Below are positions 52,873 through 64,000 of a stretch of DNA of 64,000 bases, piece by piece. Origin of the DNA: Isoperla grammatica (lineage: Eukaryota > Arthropoda > Insecta > Plecoptera > Perlodidae); assembly GCA_945910005.1 (NCBI GenBank), contig CAMDTW010000161.1, positions 1-64,000 on the forward strand. Reading direction: 5' to 3'. The notes beneath the pieces were generated by a model, which was given only the letters and a program-made list of their open reading frames with translations, was not told the origin of the DNA and ran no database searches. How positions within the stretch are numbered: position 1 is the first letter of the stretch; the number at the start of each line of letters is the position of its first letter. Both the position numbers and the translations under genes were made by a program.

Positions 52873-54895
52873 AGGATTCCTAAGGGTTTCAACCAAAGTT
52901 GACAAATCGTTGTTTTAGAGCGTTTCAGGCTCCAAACAGCACAAATTGTCCATTTCGTCACATTTCGATAACTTCTATAGAAGTTACAACCTCCGTTGAA
53001 AAATAAGAATTATAGGCTGCATTCTTCAAGAGTATAATGAAAAAGCATAAATTGAGTTTTTTCGTCGTTTTTGGTTAAAATATGCATAAAATATAGAAAT
53101 TGGCTGATTTTAGTCTATCTACCACAAACTTCCAGTTTTAAGAGGAATCTTGCATACGGCTGGGATTCCTAAGGGTTTCAACCAAAGTTAACAAATCGTT
53201 GTTTTAGAGCGTTTCAGGCTCCAATAAGCACAATTTGTCCATTTCGTCACATTTCGATAACTTCTATAGAAGTTACACCCTCCGTTAAAAAATAAGAATT
53301 ATAGGTTGCATTCTTCAAGAGTATAATGAAAATGCATAAATTGAGTTTTTTCGTCGTTTTTGGTTAAAATATGCATACAAAATAGAAATTGGCTGATTTC
53401 AGTCTATCTACCACAAACTTCCAGTTTTAAGAGGAATCTTGCATACGGCCGGGATTCCTAAGGGTTTCAACCAAAGTTGACAAATCGTTGTTTTAGAGCG
53501 TTTCAGGCTCCAATAAGCACAATTTGTCCATTTCGTCACATTTTGATAACTACTTTAGAAGTTACACCAACCGTTGAAAAATAATAATGTTAGTGTGCAT
53601 TCTGAAAGAGTTATATGAAAATGCATAAATTGAGTTTTTTGGTCGTTTTTGGTTAAAATATGCATAAAAAATAGAAATTGGCTGATTTCAGTCTATCTAC
53701 CACAAACTTCCAGTTTTAAGAGGAATCTTGCATACGGCCGGGATTCCTAAGGGTTTCAACCAAAGTTGACAAATCGTTGTTTAAGAGCGTTTTAGGCTCC
53801 AATAAGCACAATTTGTCCATTTCGTCACATTTCGATAACTTCAATAGAAGTTACACCCTAAGTTGAAAATTAAGAATTATAGGCTGCATTCTTCAAGAGT
53901 ATAATGAAAATGCATAAATTGAGTTTTTTCGTCGTTTTTGGTTAAAATATGCATAAAATATAGAAATTGGCTGATTTTAGTCTATCTACCACAAACTTCC
54001 AGTTTTAAGAGGAATCTTGCATACGGCTGGGATTCCTAAGGGTTTCAACCAAATTGCACAAATCGTTGTTTTAGACCGTTTCAGGCTCCAATAAGCACAA
54101 TTTGTCCATTTCGTCACATTTCGATAACTTCTATAGAAGTTACACCCTCCGTCGAAAAATAAGAATTATAGGTTGCATTCTTCAAGAGTATAATGAAAAT
54201 GCATAAATTGAGTTTTTTCGTCGTTTTTGGTTAAAATATGCATAAAAAATAGAAATTGGCTGATTTCAGTCTATCTACCACAAACTTCCAGTTTTAAGAG
54301 GAATCTTGCATACGGCCGGGATTCCTAAGGGTTTCAACCAAAGTTGACAAATCGTTGTTTTAGAGCGTTTTAGGCTCCAATAAGCACAATTTGTCCATTT
54401 CGTCACATTTCGATAACTTCTATAGAAGTTACACCCTCCGTTAAAAAATAAGATTTATAGGCTGCATTCTTCAAGAGTATAATGAAAATGCATAAATTGA
54501 GTTTTTTCGTCGTTTTTGATTAAAATATGCAAAAAATATAGAAATTGGCTGATTTTAGTCTATTTACCACAAACTTCCAGTTTGAAGAGGAATCTTGCAT
54601 ACGGCTGGGATTCCTAAGGGTTTCAACCAAATTGCACAAATCGTTGTTTTAGAGCGTTTCAGGCTCCAATAAGCACAATTTGTCCATTTCGTCACATTTC
54701 GATAACTTCTATAGAAGTTACACCCTCCGTCGAAAAATAAGAATTATAGGTTGCATTCTTCAAGAGTATAATGAAAATGCATAAATTGACTTTTTTCGTC
54801 GTTTTTGGTTAAAATATGCATAAAAAATAGAAATTGGCTGATTTCAGTCTATCTACCACAAACTTCCAGTTTTAAGAGGAATCTTGCATACGGCC
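52873..54895 (-). repeat. Copy 1 of nested 2,023-bp (7-monomer) duplication
   Basis: Shares private variants with 54896-56740: tgaaaaagca (53038 / 55061), ttacaccctaagttg (53851 / 55873) and tgcaaaaaatat (about 54527 / 56549). Edges are approximate to about 50 bp. Confidence 0.8.
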
Positions 54896-56740
54896 GGGAT
54901 TCCTAAGGGTTTCAACCAAAGTTGACAAATCGTTGTTTTAGAGCGTTTCAGGCTCCAAACAGCACAAATTGTCCATTTCGTCACATTTCGATAACTTCTA
55001 TAGAAGTTACAACCTCCGTTGAAAAATAAGAATTATAGGCTGCATTCTTCAAGAGTATAATGAAAAAGCATAAATTGAGTTTTTTCGTCGTTTTTGGTTA
55101 AAATATGCATAAAATATAGAAATTGGCTGATTTTAGTCTATCTACCACAAACTTCCAGTTTTAAGAGGAATCTTGCATACGGCTGGGATTCCTAAGGGTT
55201 TCAACCAAAGTTAACAAATCGTTGTTTTAGAGCGTTTCAGGCTCCAATAAGCACAATTTGTCCATTTCGTCACATTTCGATAACTTCTATAGAAGTTACA
55301 CCCTCCGTTAAAAAATAAGAATTATAGGTTGCATTCTTCAAGAGTATAATGAAAATGCATAAATTGAGTTTTTTCGCGTTTTTGGTTAAAATATGCATAC
55401 AAAATAGAAATTGGCTGATTTCAGTCTATCTACCACAAACTTCCAGTTTTAAGAGGAATCTTGCATACGGCCGGGATTCCTAAGGGTTTCAACCAAAGTT
55501 GACAAATCGTTGTTTTAGAGCGTTTCAGGCTCCAATAAGCACAATTTGTCCATTTCGTCACATTTTGATAACTACTTTAGAAGTTACACCAACCGTTGAA
55601 AAATAATAATGTTAGTGTGCATTCTGAAAGAGTTATATGAAAATGCATAAATTGAGTTTTTTGGTCGTTTTTGGTTAAAATATGCATAAAAAATAGAAAT
55701 TGGCTGATTTCAGTCTATCTACCACAAACTTCCAGTTTTAAGAGGAATCTTGCATACGGCCGGGATTCCTAAGGGTTTCAACCAAAGTTGACAAATCGTT
55801 GTTTAAGAGCGTTTTAGGCTCCAATAAGCACAATTTGTCCATTTCGTCACATTTCGATAACTTCAATAGAAGTTACACCCTAAGTTGAAAATTAAGAATT
55901 ATAGGCTGCATTCTTCAAGAGTATAATGAAAATGCATAAATTGAGTTTTTTCGTCGTTTTTGGTTAAAATATGCATAAAATATAGAAATTGGCTGATTTT
56001 AGTCTATCTACCACAAACTTCCAGTTTTAAGAGGAATCTTGCATACGGCTGGGATTCCTAAGGGTTTCAACCAAATTGCACAAATCGTTGTTTTAGAGCG
56101 TTTCAGGCTCCAATAAGCACAATTTGTCCACTTCGTTACATTTCGATAACTTCTATAGAAGTTACACCCTCCGTCGAAAAATAAGAATTATAGGTTGCAT
56201 TCTTCAAGAGTATAATGAAAATGCATAACTTGAGTTTTTTCGTCGTTTTTGGTTAAAATATGCATAAAATATAGAAATTGGCTGATTTCAGTCTATCTAC
56301 CACAAACTTCCAGTTTTAAGAGGAATCTTGCATACGGCCGGGATTCCTAAGGGTTTCAACCAAAGTTGACAAATCGTTGTTTTAGAGCGTTTTAGGCTCC
56401 AATAAGCACAATTTGTCCATTTCGTCACATTTCGATAACTTCTATAGAAGTTACACCCTCCGTTAAAAAATAAGATTTATAGGCTGCATTCTTCAAGAGT
56501 ATAATGAAAATGCATAAATTGAGTTTTTTCGTCGTTTTTGATTAAAATATGCAAAAAATATAGAAATTGGCTGATTTTAGTCTATTTACCACAAACTTCC
56601 AGTTTGAAGAGGAATCTTGCATACGGCTGGGATTCCTAAGGGTTTCAACCAAATTGCACAAATCGTTGTTTTAGAGCGTTTCAGGCTCCAATAAGCACAA
56701 TTTGTCCATTTCGTCACATTTCGATAACTTCTATAGAAGT
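54896..56740 (-). repeat. Copy 2 of nested 2,023-bp duplication
   Basis: Its first monomer is a chimera: it begins as a ccggg-type monomer and switches to the caaacagcac type within about 60 bp, which marks the crossover. It carries a one-base deletion (ttttttcgcg, about 55371). In the stretch from about 56075 to 56300 it follows a different monomer class from copy 1, as expected of a local conversion. Confidence 0.75.
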
Positions 56741-57237
56741 TACACCCTCCGTTGAAAAATAAGAATTATAGGCTGCATTCTTCAAGAGTATAATGAAAAT
56801 GCATAAATTGAGTTTTTTCGTCGTTTTTGGTTAAAATATGCATAAAATATAGAAATTGGCTGATTTTAGTCTATCTACCACAAACTTCCAGTTTTAAGAG
56901 GAATCTTGCATACGGCTGGGATTCCTAAGGGTTTCAACCAAAGTTAACAAATCGTTGTTTTAGAGCGTTTCAGGCTCCAATAAGCACAATTTGTCCATTT
57001 CGTCACATTTCGATAACTTCTATAGAAGTTACACCCTCCGTTGAAAAATAAGAATTATAGAATGCATTCTTCAAGAGTATAATGAAAATGCATAAATTGA
57101 GTTTTTTCGTCGTTTTTGGTTAAAATATGCATAAAATATAGAAATTGGCTGATTTTAGTCTATCTACCACAAACTTCCAGTTTAAAGAGGAATCTTGCAT
57201 ACGGCCGGGATTCCTAAGGGTTTCAACCAAAGTTGAC

Positions 57238-60200
57238 AAATCGTTGTTTTAGACCGTTTCAGGCTCCAATAAGCACAATTTGTCCATTTCGTCACATTTC
57301 GATAACTTCTATAGAAGTTACACCCTCCGTCGAAAAATAAGAATTATAGGTTGCATTCTTCAAGAGTATAATGAAAATGCATAAATTGAGTTTTTTCGTC
57401 GTTTTTGGTTAAAATATGCATAAAAAATAGAAATTGGCTGATTTCAGTCTATCTACCACAAACTTCCAGTTTTAAGAGGAATCTTGTATACGGCCGGGAT
57501 TCCTAAGGGTTTTAACCAAAGTTGACAAATCGTTGTTTTAGAGCGTTTTAGGCTCCAATAAGCACAATTTGTCCATTTCGTCACATTTCGATAACTTCTA
57601 TAGAAGTTACACCCTCCGTTAAAAAATAAGATTTATAGGCTGCATTCTTCAAGAGTATAATGAAAATGCATAAATTGAGTTTTTTCGTCGTTTTTGATTA
57701 AAATATGCATAAAATATAGAAATTGGCTGATTTTAGTCTATTTACCACAAACTTCCAGTTTTAAGAGGAATCTTGCATACGGCTGGGATTCCTAAGGGTT
57801 TCAACCAAATTGCACAAATCGTTGTTTTAGAGCGTTTCAGGCTCCAATAAGCACAATTTGTCCATTTCGTCACATATTGATAACTTCTATAGAAGTTACA
57901 CCCTCCGTCGAAAAATAAGAATTATAGGTTGCATTCTTCAAGAGTATAATGAAAATGCATAAATTGACTTTTTTCGTCGTTTTTGGTTAAAATATGCATA
58001 AAAAATAGAAATTGGCTGATTTCAGTCTATCTACCACAAACTTCCAGTTTTAAGAGGAATCTTGCATACGGCCGGGATTCCTAAGGGTTTCAACCAAAGT
58101 TGACAAATCGTTGTTTTAGAGCGTTTCAGGCTCCAATAAGCACAATTTGTCCATTTCGTCACATTTCGATAACTACTTTAGAAGTTACACCAACCGTTGA
58201 AAAATAATAATGTTAGTGTGCATTCTGAAAGAGTATTATGAAAATGCATAAATTGAGTTTTTTGGTCGTTTTTGGTTAAAATATGCATAAAATAAAGAAA
58301 TTGGCTGATTTAAGTCTATCTACCACAAACTTCCAGTTTAAAGAGGAATCTTGCATACGGCCGGGATTCCTAAGGGTTTCAGCCAAAGTTGACAAATCGT
58401 TGTTTTAGAGCGTTTTAGGCTCCAATAAGCACAAATTGTCCATTTCGTCACATTTCGATAACTTCTATAGAAGTTACACCCTCCGTTGAAAAATAAGAAT
58501 TATAGGCTGCATTCTTCAAGAGTATAATGAAAATGCATAAATTGAGTTTTTTCGTCGTTTTTGGTTAAAATATGCATAAAATATAGAAATTGGCTGATTT
58601 TAGTCTATCTACCACAAACTTCCAGTTTTAAGAGGAATCTTGCATACGGCTGGGATTCCTAAGGGTTTCAACCAAATTGCACAAATCGTTGTTTTAGACC
58701 GTTTCAGGCTCCAATAAGCACAATTTGTCCATTTCGTCACATTTCGATAACTTCTATAGAAGTTACACCCTCCGTCGAAAAATAAGAATTATAGGTTGCA
58801 TTCTTCAAGAGTATAATGAAAATGCATAAATTGAGTTTTTTCGTCGTTTTTGGTTAAAATATGCATAAAAAATAGAAATTGGCTGATTTCAGTCTATCTA
58901 CCACAAACTTCCAGTTTTAAGAGGAATCTTGCATACGGCCGGGATTCCTAAGGGTTTCAACCAAAGTTGACAAATCGTTGTTTTAGAGCGTTTTAGGCTC
59001 CAATAAGCACAATTTGTCCATTTCGTCACATTTCGATAACTTCTATAGAAGTTACACCCTCCGTTAAAAAATAAGATTTATAGGCTGCATTCTTCAAGAG
59101 TATAATGAAAATGCATGAATTGAGTTTTTTCGTCGTTTTTGATTAAAATATGCAAAAAATATAGAAATTGGCTGATTTTAGTCTATTTACCACAAACTTC
59201 CAGTTTGAAGAGGAATCTTGCATACGGCTGGGATTCCTAAGGGTTTCAACCAAATTGCACAAATCGTTGTTTAAGAGCGTTTCAGGCTCCAATAAGCACA
59301 ATTTGTCCATTTCGTCACATTTCGATAACTTCTATAGAAGTTACACCCTCCGTCGAAAAATAAGAATTATAGGTTGCATTCTTCAAGAGTATAATGAAAA
59401 TGCATAAATTGACTTTTTTCGTCGTTTTTGGTTAAAATATGCATAAAAAATAGAAATTGGCTGATTTCAGTCTATCTACCACAAACTTCCAGTTTTAAGA
59501 GGAATCTTGCATACGGCCGGGATTCCTAAGGGTTTCAACCAAAGTTGACAAATCGTTGTTTAAGAGCGTTTTAGGCTCCAATAAGCACAATTTGTCCATT
59601 TCGTCACATTTCGATAACTTCAATAGAAGTTACACCCTAAGTTGAAAATTAAGAATTATAGGCTGCATTCTTCAAGAGTATAATGAAAATGCATAAATTG
59701 AGTTTTTTCGTCGTTTTTGGTTAAAATATGCATAAAATATAGAAATTGGCTGATTTTAGTCTATCTACCACAAACTTCCAGTTTTAAGAGGAATCTTGCA
59801 TACGGCTGGGATTCCTAAGGGTTTCAACCAAATTGCACAAATCGTTGTTTTAGAGCGTTTCAGGCTCCAATAAGCACAATTTGTCCACTTCGTTACATTT
59901 CGATAACTTCTATAGAAGTTACACCCTCCGTCGAAAAATAAGAATTATAGGTTGCATTCTTCAAGAGTATAATGAAAATGCATAAATTGAGTTTTTTCGT
60001 CGTTTTTGGTTAAAATATGCATAAAATATAGAAATTGGTGATTTTAGTCTATCTACCACAAACTTCCAGTTTTAAGAGGAATCTTGCATACGGCTGGGAT
60101 TCCTAAGGGTTTCAACCAAATTGCACAAATCGTTGTTTTAGACCGTTTCAGGCTCCAATAAGCACAATTTGTCCATTTCGTCACATTTCGATAACTTCTA

Positions 60201-63200
60201 TAGAAGTTACACCCTCCGTCGAAAAATAAGAATTATAGGTTGCATTCTTCAAGAGTATAATGAAAATGCATAAATTGAGTTTTTTCGTCGTTTTTGGTTA
60301 AAATATGCATAAAAAATAGAAATTGGCTGATTTCAGTCTATCTACCACAAACTTCCAGTTTTAAGAGGAATCTTGCATACGGCCGGGATTCCTAAGGGTT
60401 TTAACCAAAGTTGACAAATCGTTGTTTTAGAGCGTTTTAGGCTCCAATAAGCACAATTTGTCCATTTCGTCACATTTCGATAACTTCTATAGAAGTTACA
60501 CCCTCCGTTAAAAAATAAGATTTATAGGCTGCATTCTTCAAGAGTATAATGAAAATGCATAAATTGAGTTTTTTCGTCGTTTTTGATTAAAATATGCATA
60601 AAATATAGAAATTGGCTGATTTTAGTCTATTTACCACAAACTTCCAGTTTTAAGAGGAATCTTGAATACGGCTGGGATTCCTAAGGGTTTCAACCAAATT
60701 GCACAAATCGTTGTTTTAGAGCGTTTCAGGCTCCAATAAGCACAATTTGTCCATTTCGTCACATTTCGATAACTTCTATAGAAGTTACACCCTCCGTCGA
60801 AAAATAAGAATTATAGGTTGCATTCTTCAAGAGTATAATGAAAATGCATAAATTGACTTTTTTCGTCGTTTTTGGTTAAAATATGCATAAAAAATAGAAA
60901 TTGGCTGATTTCAGTCTATCTACCACAAACTTCCAGTTTTAAGAGGAATCTTGCATACGGCCGGGATTCCTAAGGGTTTCAACCAAAGTTGACAAATCGT
61001 TGTTTTAGAGCGTTTCAGGCTCCAATAAGCACAATTTGTCCATTTCGTCACATTTCGATAACTACTTTAGAAGTTACACCAACCGTTGAAAAATAATAAT
61101 GTTAGTGTGCATTCTGAAAGAGTATTATGAAAATGCATAAATTGAGTTTTTTGGTCGTTTTTGGTTAAAATATGCATAAAATAAAGAAATTGGCTGATTT
61201 TAGTCTATCTACCACAAACTTCCAGTTTAAAGAGGAATCTTGCATACGGCCGGGATTCCTAAGGGTTTCAGCCAAAGTTGACAAATCGTTGTTTTAGAGC
61301 GTTTCAGGCTCCAATAAGCACAAATTGTCCATTTCGTCACATTTCGATAACTTCTATAGAAGTTACACCCTCCGTTGAAAAATAAGAATTATAGGCTGCA
61401 TTCTTCAAGAGTATAATGAAAATGCATAAATTGAGTTTTTTCGTCGTTTTTGGTTAAAATATGCATAAAATATAGAAATTGGCTGATTTTAGTCTATCTA
61501 CCACAAACTTCCAGTTTTAAGAGGAATCTTGCATACGGCTGGGATTCCTAAGGGTTTCAACCAAAGTTAACAAATCGTTGTTTTAGAGCGTTTCAGGCTC
61601 CAATAAGCACAATTTGTCCATTTCGTCACATTTCGATAACTTCTATAGAAGTTACACCCTCCGTTGAAAAATAAGAATTATAGGTTGCATTCTTCAAGAG
61701 TATAATGAAAATGCATAAATTGAGTTTTTTCGTCGTTTTTGATTAAAATATGCATAAAAAATAGAAATTGGCTGATTTCAGTCTATCTACCACAAACTTC
61801 CAGTTTAAAGAGGAATCTTGCATACGGCAAGGATTCCTAAGGGTTTCAACCAAAGTTGACAAATCGTTGTTTTAGAGCGTTTCAGGCTCCAAACAGCACA
61901 AATTGTCCATTTCGTCACATTTCGATAACTTCTATAGAAGTTACAACCTCCGTTGAAAAATAAGAATTATAGGCTGCATTCTTCAAGAGTATAATGAAAA
62001 AGCATAAATTGAGTTTTTTCGTCGTTTTTGGTTAAAATATGCATAAAATATAGAAATTGGCTGATTTTAGTCTATCTACCACAAACTTCCAGTTTTAAGA
62101 GGAATCTTGCATACGGCTGGGATTCCTAAGGGTTTCAACCAAAGTTAACAAATCGTTGTTTTAGAGCGTTTCAGGCTCCAATAAGCACAATTTGTCCATT
62201 TCGTCACATTTCGATAACTTCTATAGAAGTTACACCCTCCGTTAAAAAATAAGAATTATAGGTTGCATTCTTCAAGAGTATAATGAAAATGCATAAATTG
62301 AGTTTTTTCGTCGTTTTTGGTTAAAATATGCATACAAAATAGAAATTGGCTGATTTCAGTCTATCTACCACAAACTTCCAGTTTTAAGAGGAATCTTGCA
62401 TACGGCCGGGATTCCTAAGGGTTTCAACCAAAGTTGACAAATCGTTGTTTTAGAGCGTTTCAGGCTCCAATAAGCACAATTTGTCCATTTCGTCACATTT
62501 TGATAACTACTTTAGAAGTTACACCAACCGTTGAAAAATAATAATGTTAGTGTGCATTCTGAAAGAGTTATATGAAAATGCATAAATTGAGTTTTTTGGT
62601 CGTTTTTGGTTAAAATATGCATAAAAAATAGAAATTGGCTGATTTCAGTCTATCTACCACAAACTTCCAGTTTTAAGAGGAATCTTGCATACGGCCGGGA
62701 TTCCTAAGGGTTTCAACCAAAGTTGACAAATCGTTGTTTAAGAGCGTTTTAGGCTCCAATAAGCACAATTTGTCCATTTCGTCACATTTCGATAACTTCA
62801 ATAGAAGTTACACCCTAAGTTGAAAATTAAGAATTATAGGCTGCATTCTTCAAGAGTATAATGAAAATGCATAAATTGAGTTTTTTCGTCGTTTTTGGTT
62901 AAAATATGCATAAAATATAGAAATTGGCTGATTTTAGTCTATCTACCACAAACTTCCAGTTTTAAGAGGAATCTTGCATACGGCTGGGATTCCTAAGGGT
63001 TTCAACCAAATTGCACAAATCGTTGTTTTAGAGCGTTTCAGGCTCCAATAAGCACAATTTGTCCACTTCGTTACATTTCGATAACTTCTATAGAAGTTAC
63101 ACCCTCCGTCGAAAAATAAGAATTATAGGTTGCATTCTTCAAGAGTATAATGAAAATGCATAACTTGAGTTTTTTCGTCGTTTTTGGTTAAAATATGCAT

Positions 63201-64000
63201 AAAATATAGAAATTGGTGATTTTAGTCTATCTACCACAAACTTCCAGTTTTAAGAGGAATCTTGCATACGGCTGGGATTCCTAAGGGTTTCAACCAAATT
63301 GCACAAATCGTTGTTTTAGACCGTTTCAGGCTCCAATAAGCACAATTTGTCCATTTCGTCACATTTCGATAACTTCTATAGAAGTTACACCCTCCGTCGA
63401 AAAATAAGAATTATAGGTTGCATTCTTCAAGAGTATAATGAAAATGCATAAATTGAGTTTTTTCGTCGTTTTTGGTTAAAATATGCATAAAAAATAGAAA
63501 TTGGCTGATTTCAGTCTATCTACCACAAACTTCCAGTTTTAAGAGGAATCTTGCATACGGCCGGGATTCCTAAGGGTTTCAACCAAAGTTGACAAATCGT
63601 TGTTTTAGAGCGTTTTAGGCTCCAATAAGCACAATTTGTCCATTTCGTCACATTTCGATAACTTCTATAGAAGTTACACCCTCCGTTAAAAAATAAGATT
63701 TATAGGCTGCATTCTTCAAGAGTATAATGAAAATGCATAAATTGAGTTTTTTCGTCGTTTTTGATTAAAATATGCAAAAAATATAGAAATTGGCTGATTT
63801 TAGTCTATTTACCACAAACTTCCAGTTTGAAGAGGAATCTTGCATACGGCTGGGATTCCTAAGGGTTTCAACCAAATTGCACAAATCGTTGTTTTAGAGC
63901 GTTTCAGGCTCCAATAAGCACAATTTGTCCATTTCGTCACATTTCGATAACTTCTATAGAAGTTACACCCTCCGTCGAAAAATAAGAATTATAGGTTGCA
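57238..64000 (-). repeat. Copy B of 8,957-bp duplication (partial, runs off window)
   Basis: Near-identical to 48281 onward. Differences seen: cttgtatacgg at 57485 against cttgcatacgg, and one additional monomer with ccacttcgttac between about 63030 and 63315. After that the offset to copy A becomes 9,245 bp (for example 63776 against 54531). Confidence 0.86.

Larger units (their letters stand above)
48281..57237 (-). repeat. Copy A of 8,957-bp tandem duplication (31 monomers)
   Basis: Matches 57238 onward at a constant 8,957-bp offset. Rare variants fall at exactly this distance: cacatattgat (48914 / 57871), ggcaagg (52869 / 61826), and the 240-bp stretch at 50211 / 59168. Upstream of 48281 the two differ (attgcac against gttgac), which places the junction in the shared aaatcgttgtttta core. 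Copy A lacks one monomer (near 54070) that copy B has. Confidence 0.88.
43318..64000 (-). repeat. Right satellite array, part 2
   Basis: About 71 monomers in the same orientation as 26381-37976, continuing the interrupted monomer without phase change. The ggcaagg marker class recurs at 47669, 52869 and 61826: 16 monomers after the 37701 copy with the transposon removed, then 18, then 31. Recurrent classes include taagttgaaaattaag (about 45481, 50681, 53860, 55880, 59640, 62819), the broken dyad class, agaccg and tataagattt-type monomers. It is cleaner and more homogeneous than the part beside the gap. The array runs off the window end. No gene is seen. Confidence 0.96.

Noticed and set aside
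50211..59407. Identical 79-codon frames at 50211 and 59168
   Set aside because: Same satellite translation, copied by the 8,957-bp duplication.
1..64000. CENP-B box in the satellite
   Set aside because: I looked for the TTCG....A..CGGG core pattern. The ttcgtcacatttcg stretch has TTCG but not the required remainder.
1..64000. Telomeric repeats, tRNA or rRNA genes
   Set aside because: No TTAGGG/TTAGG-type runs, and no tRNA-like A and B boxes or rRNA sequence were recognised. The only tRNA-related sequence is the retrotransposon primer site.

Overview
This window is almost entirely tandem satellite DNA from a eukaryote. An AT-rich monomer of about 289 bp is repeated roughly 200 times, with no host gene, tRNA or rRNA visible. 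The only coding DNA is one complete Ty3/gypsy-type LTR retrotransposon of 5,341 bp. Its lineage (PR-RT-RNase H-IN order, a GPY/F module, no chromodomain, 4-bp target duplication, tRNA-Pro-like primer site) fits an invertebrate animal host better than a plant or fungus, but this is inference. I do not recognise the satellite family. A pericentromeric or centromeric array is the natural reading.

Layout: 1-26180 is satellite in one orientation (called + here). 26181-26380 is an assembly gap of exactly 200 N. 26381-37976 and 43318-64000 are the same satellite in the opposite orientation. 37977-43317 is the retrotransposon, lying on the minus strand inside the right-hand array.

Both arms are built from diverged monomer classes arranged in higher-order repeats (HORs). 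In the left arm a marker class (gattcgtc plus cgcaaaaaaaac) recurs after 8, 12, 13, 8, 8, 11, 18 and 10 monomers. It appears to be absent from the right arm. There a different marker class (ggcaagg plus caaacagcac) recurs after 6, 10, 21, 16 (transposon removed), 18 and 31 monomers. The right arm also holds large, very recent tandem duplications: 8,957 bp (31 monomers), 2,023 bp (7 monomers) and about 2.89 kb (10 monomers). Most monomers carry a perfect 18-bp palindrome; one class carries a broken version of it.

The retrotransposon has two 299-bp LTRs that look identical, a 13-nt primer binding site of tRNA-Pro type, an intact gag (402 aa, one zinc knuckle), an intact pol (PR, RT, RNase H, IN), a canonical -1 slippery heptamer just before the gag stop, and a polypurine tract abutting the pol stop. 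An uninterrupted paralogous copy of the insertion site lies about 10.7 kb away at 27271, which fixes the target duplication as AGAG. Gag and Pol would together make the particle, copy the RNA and integrate the DNA. Nothing else in the window encodes protein that I can support.
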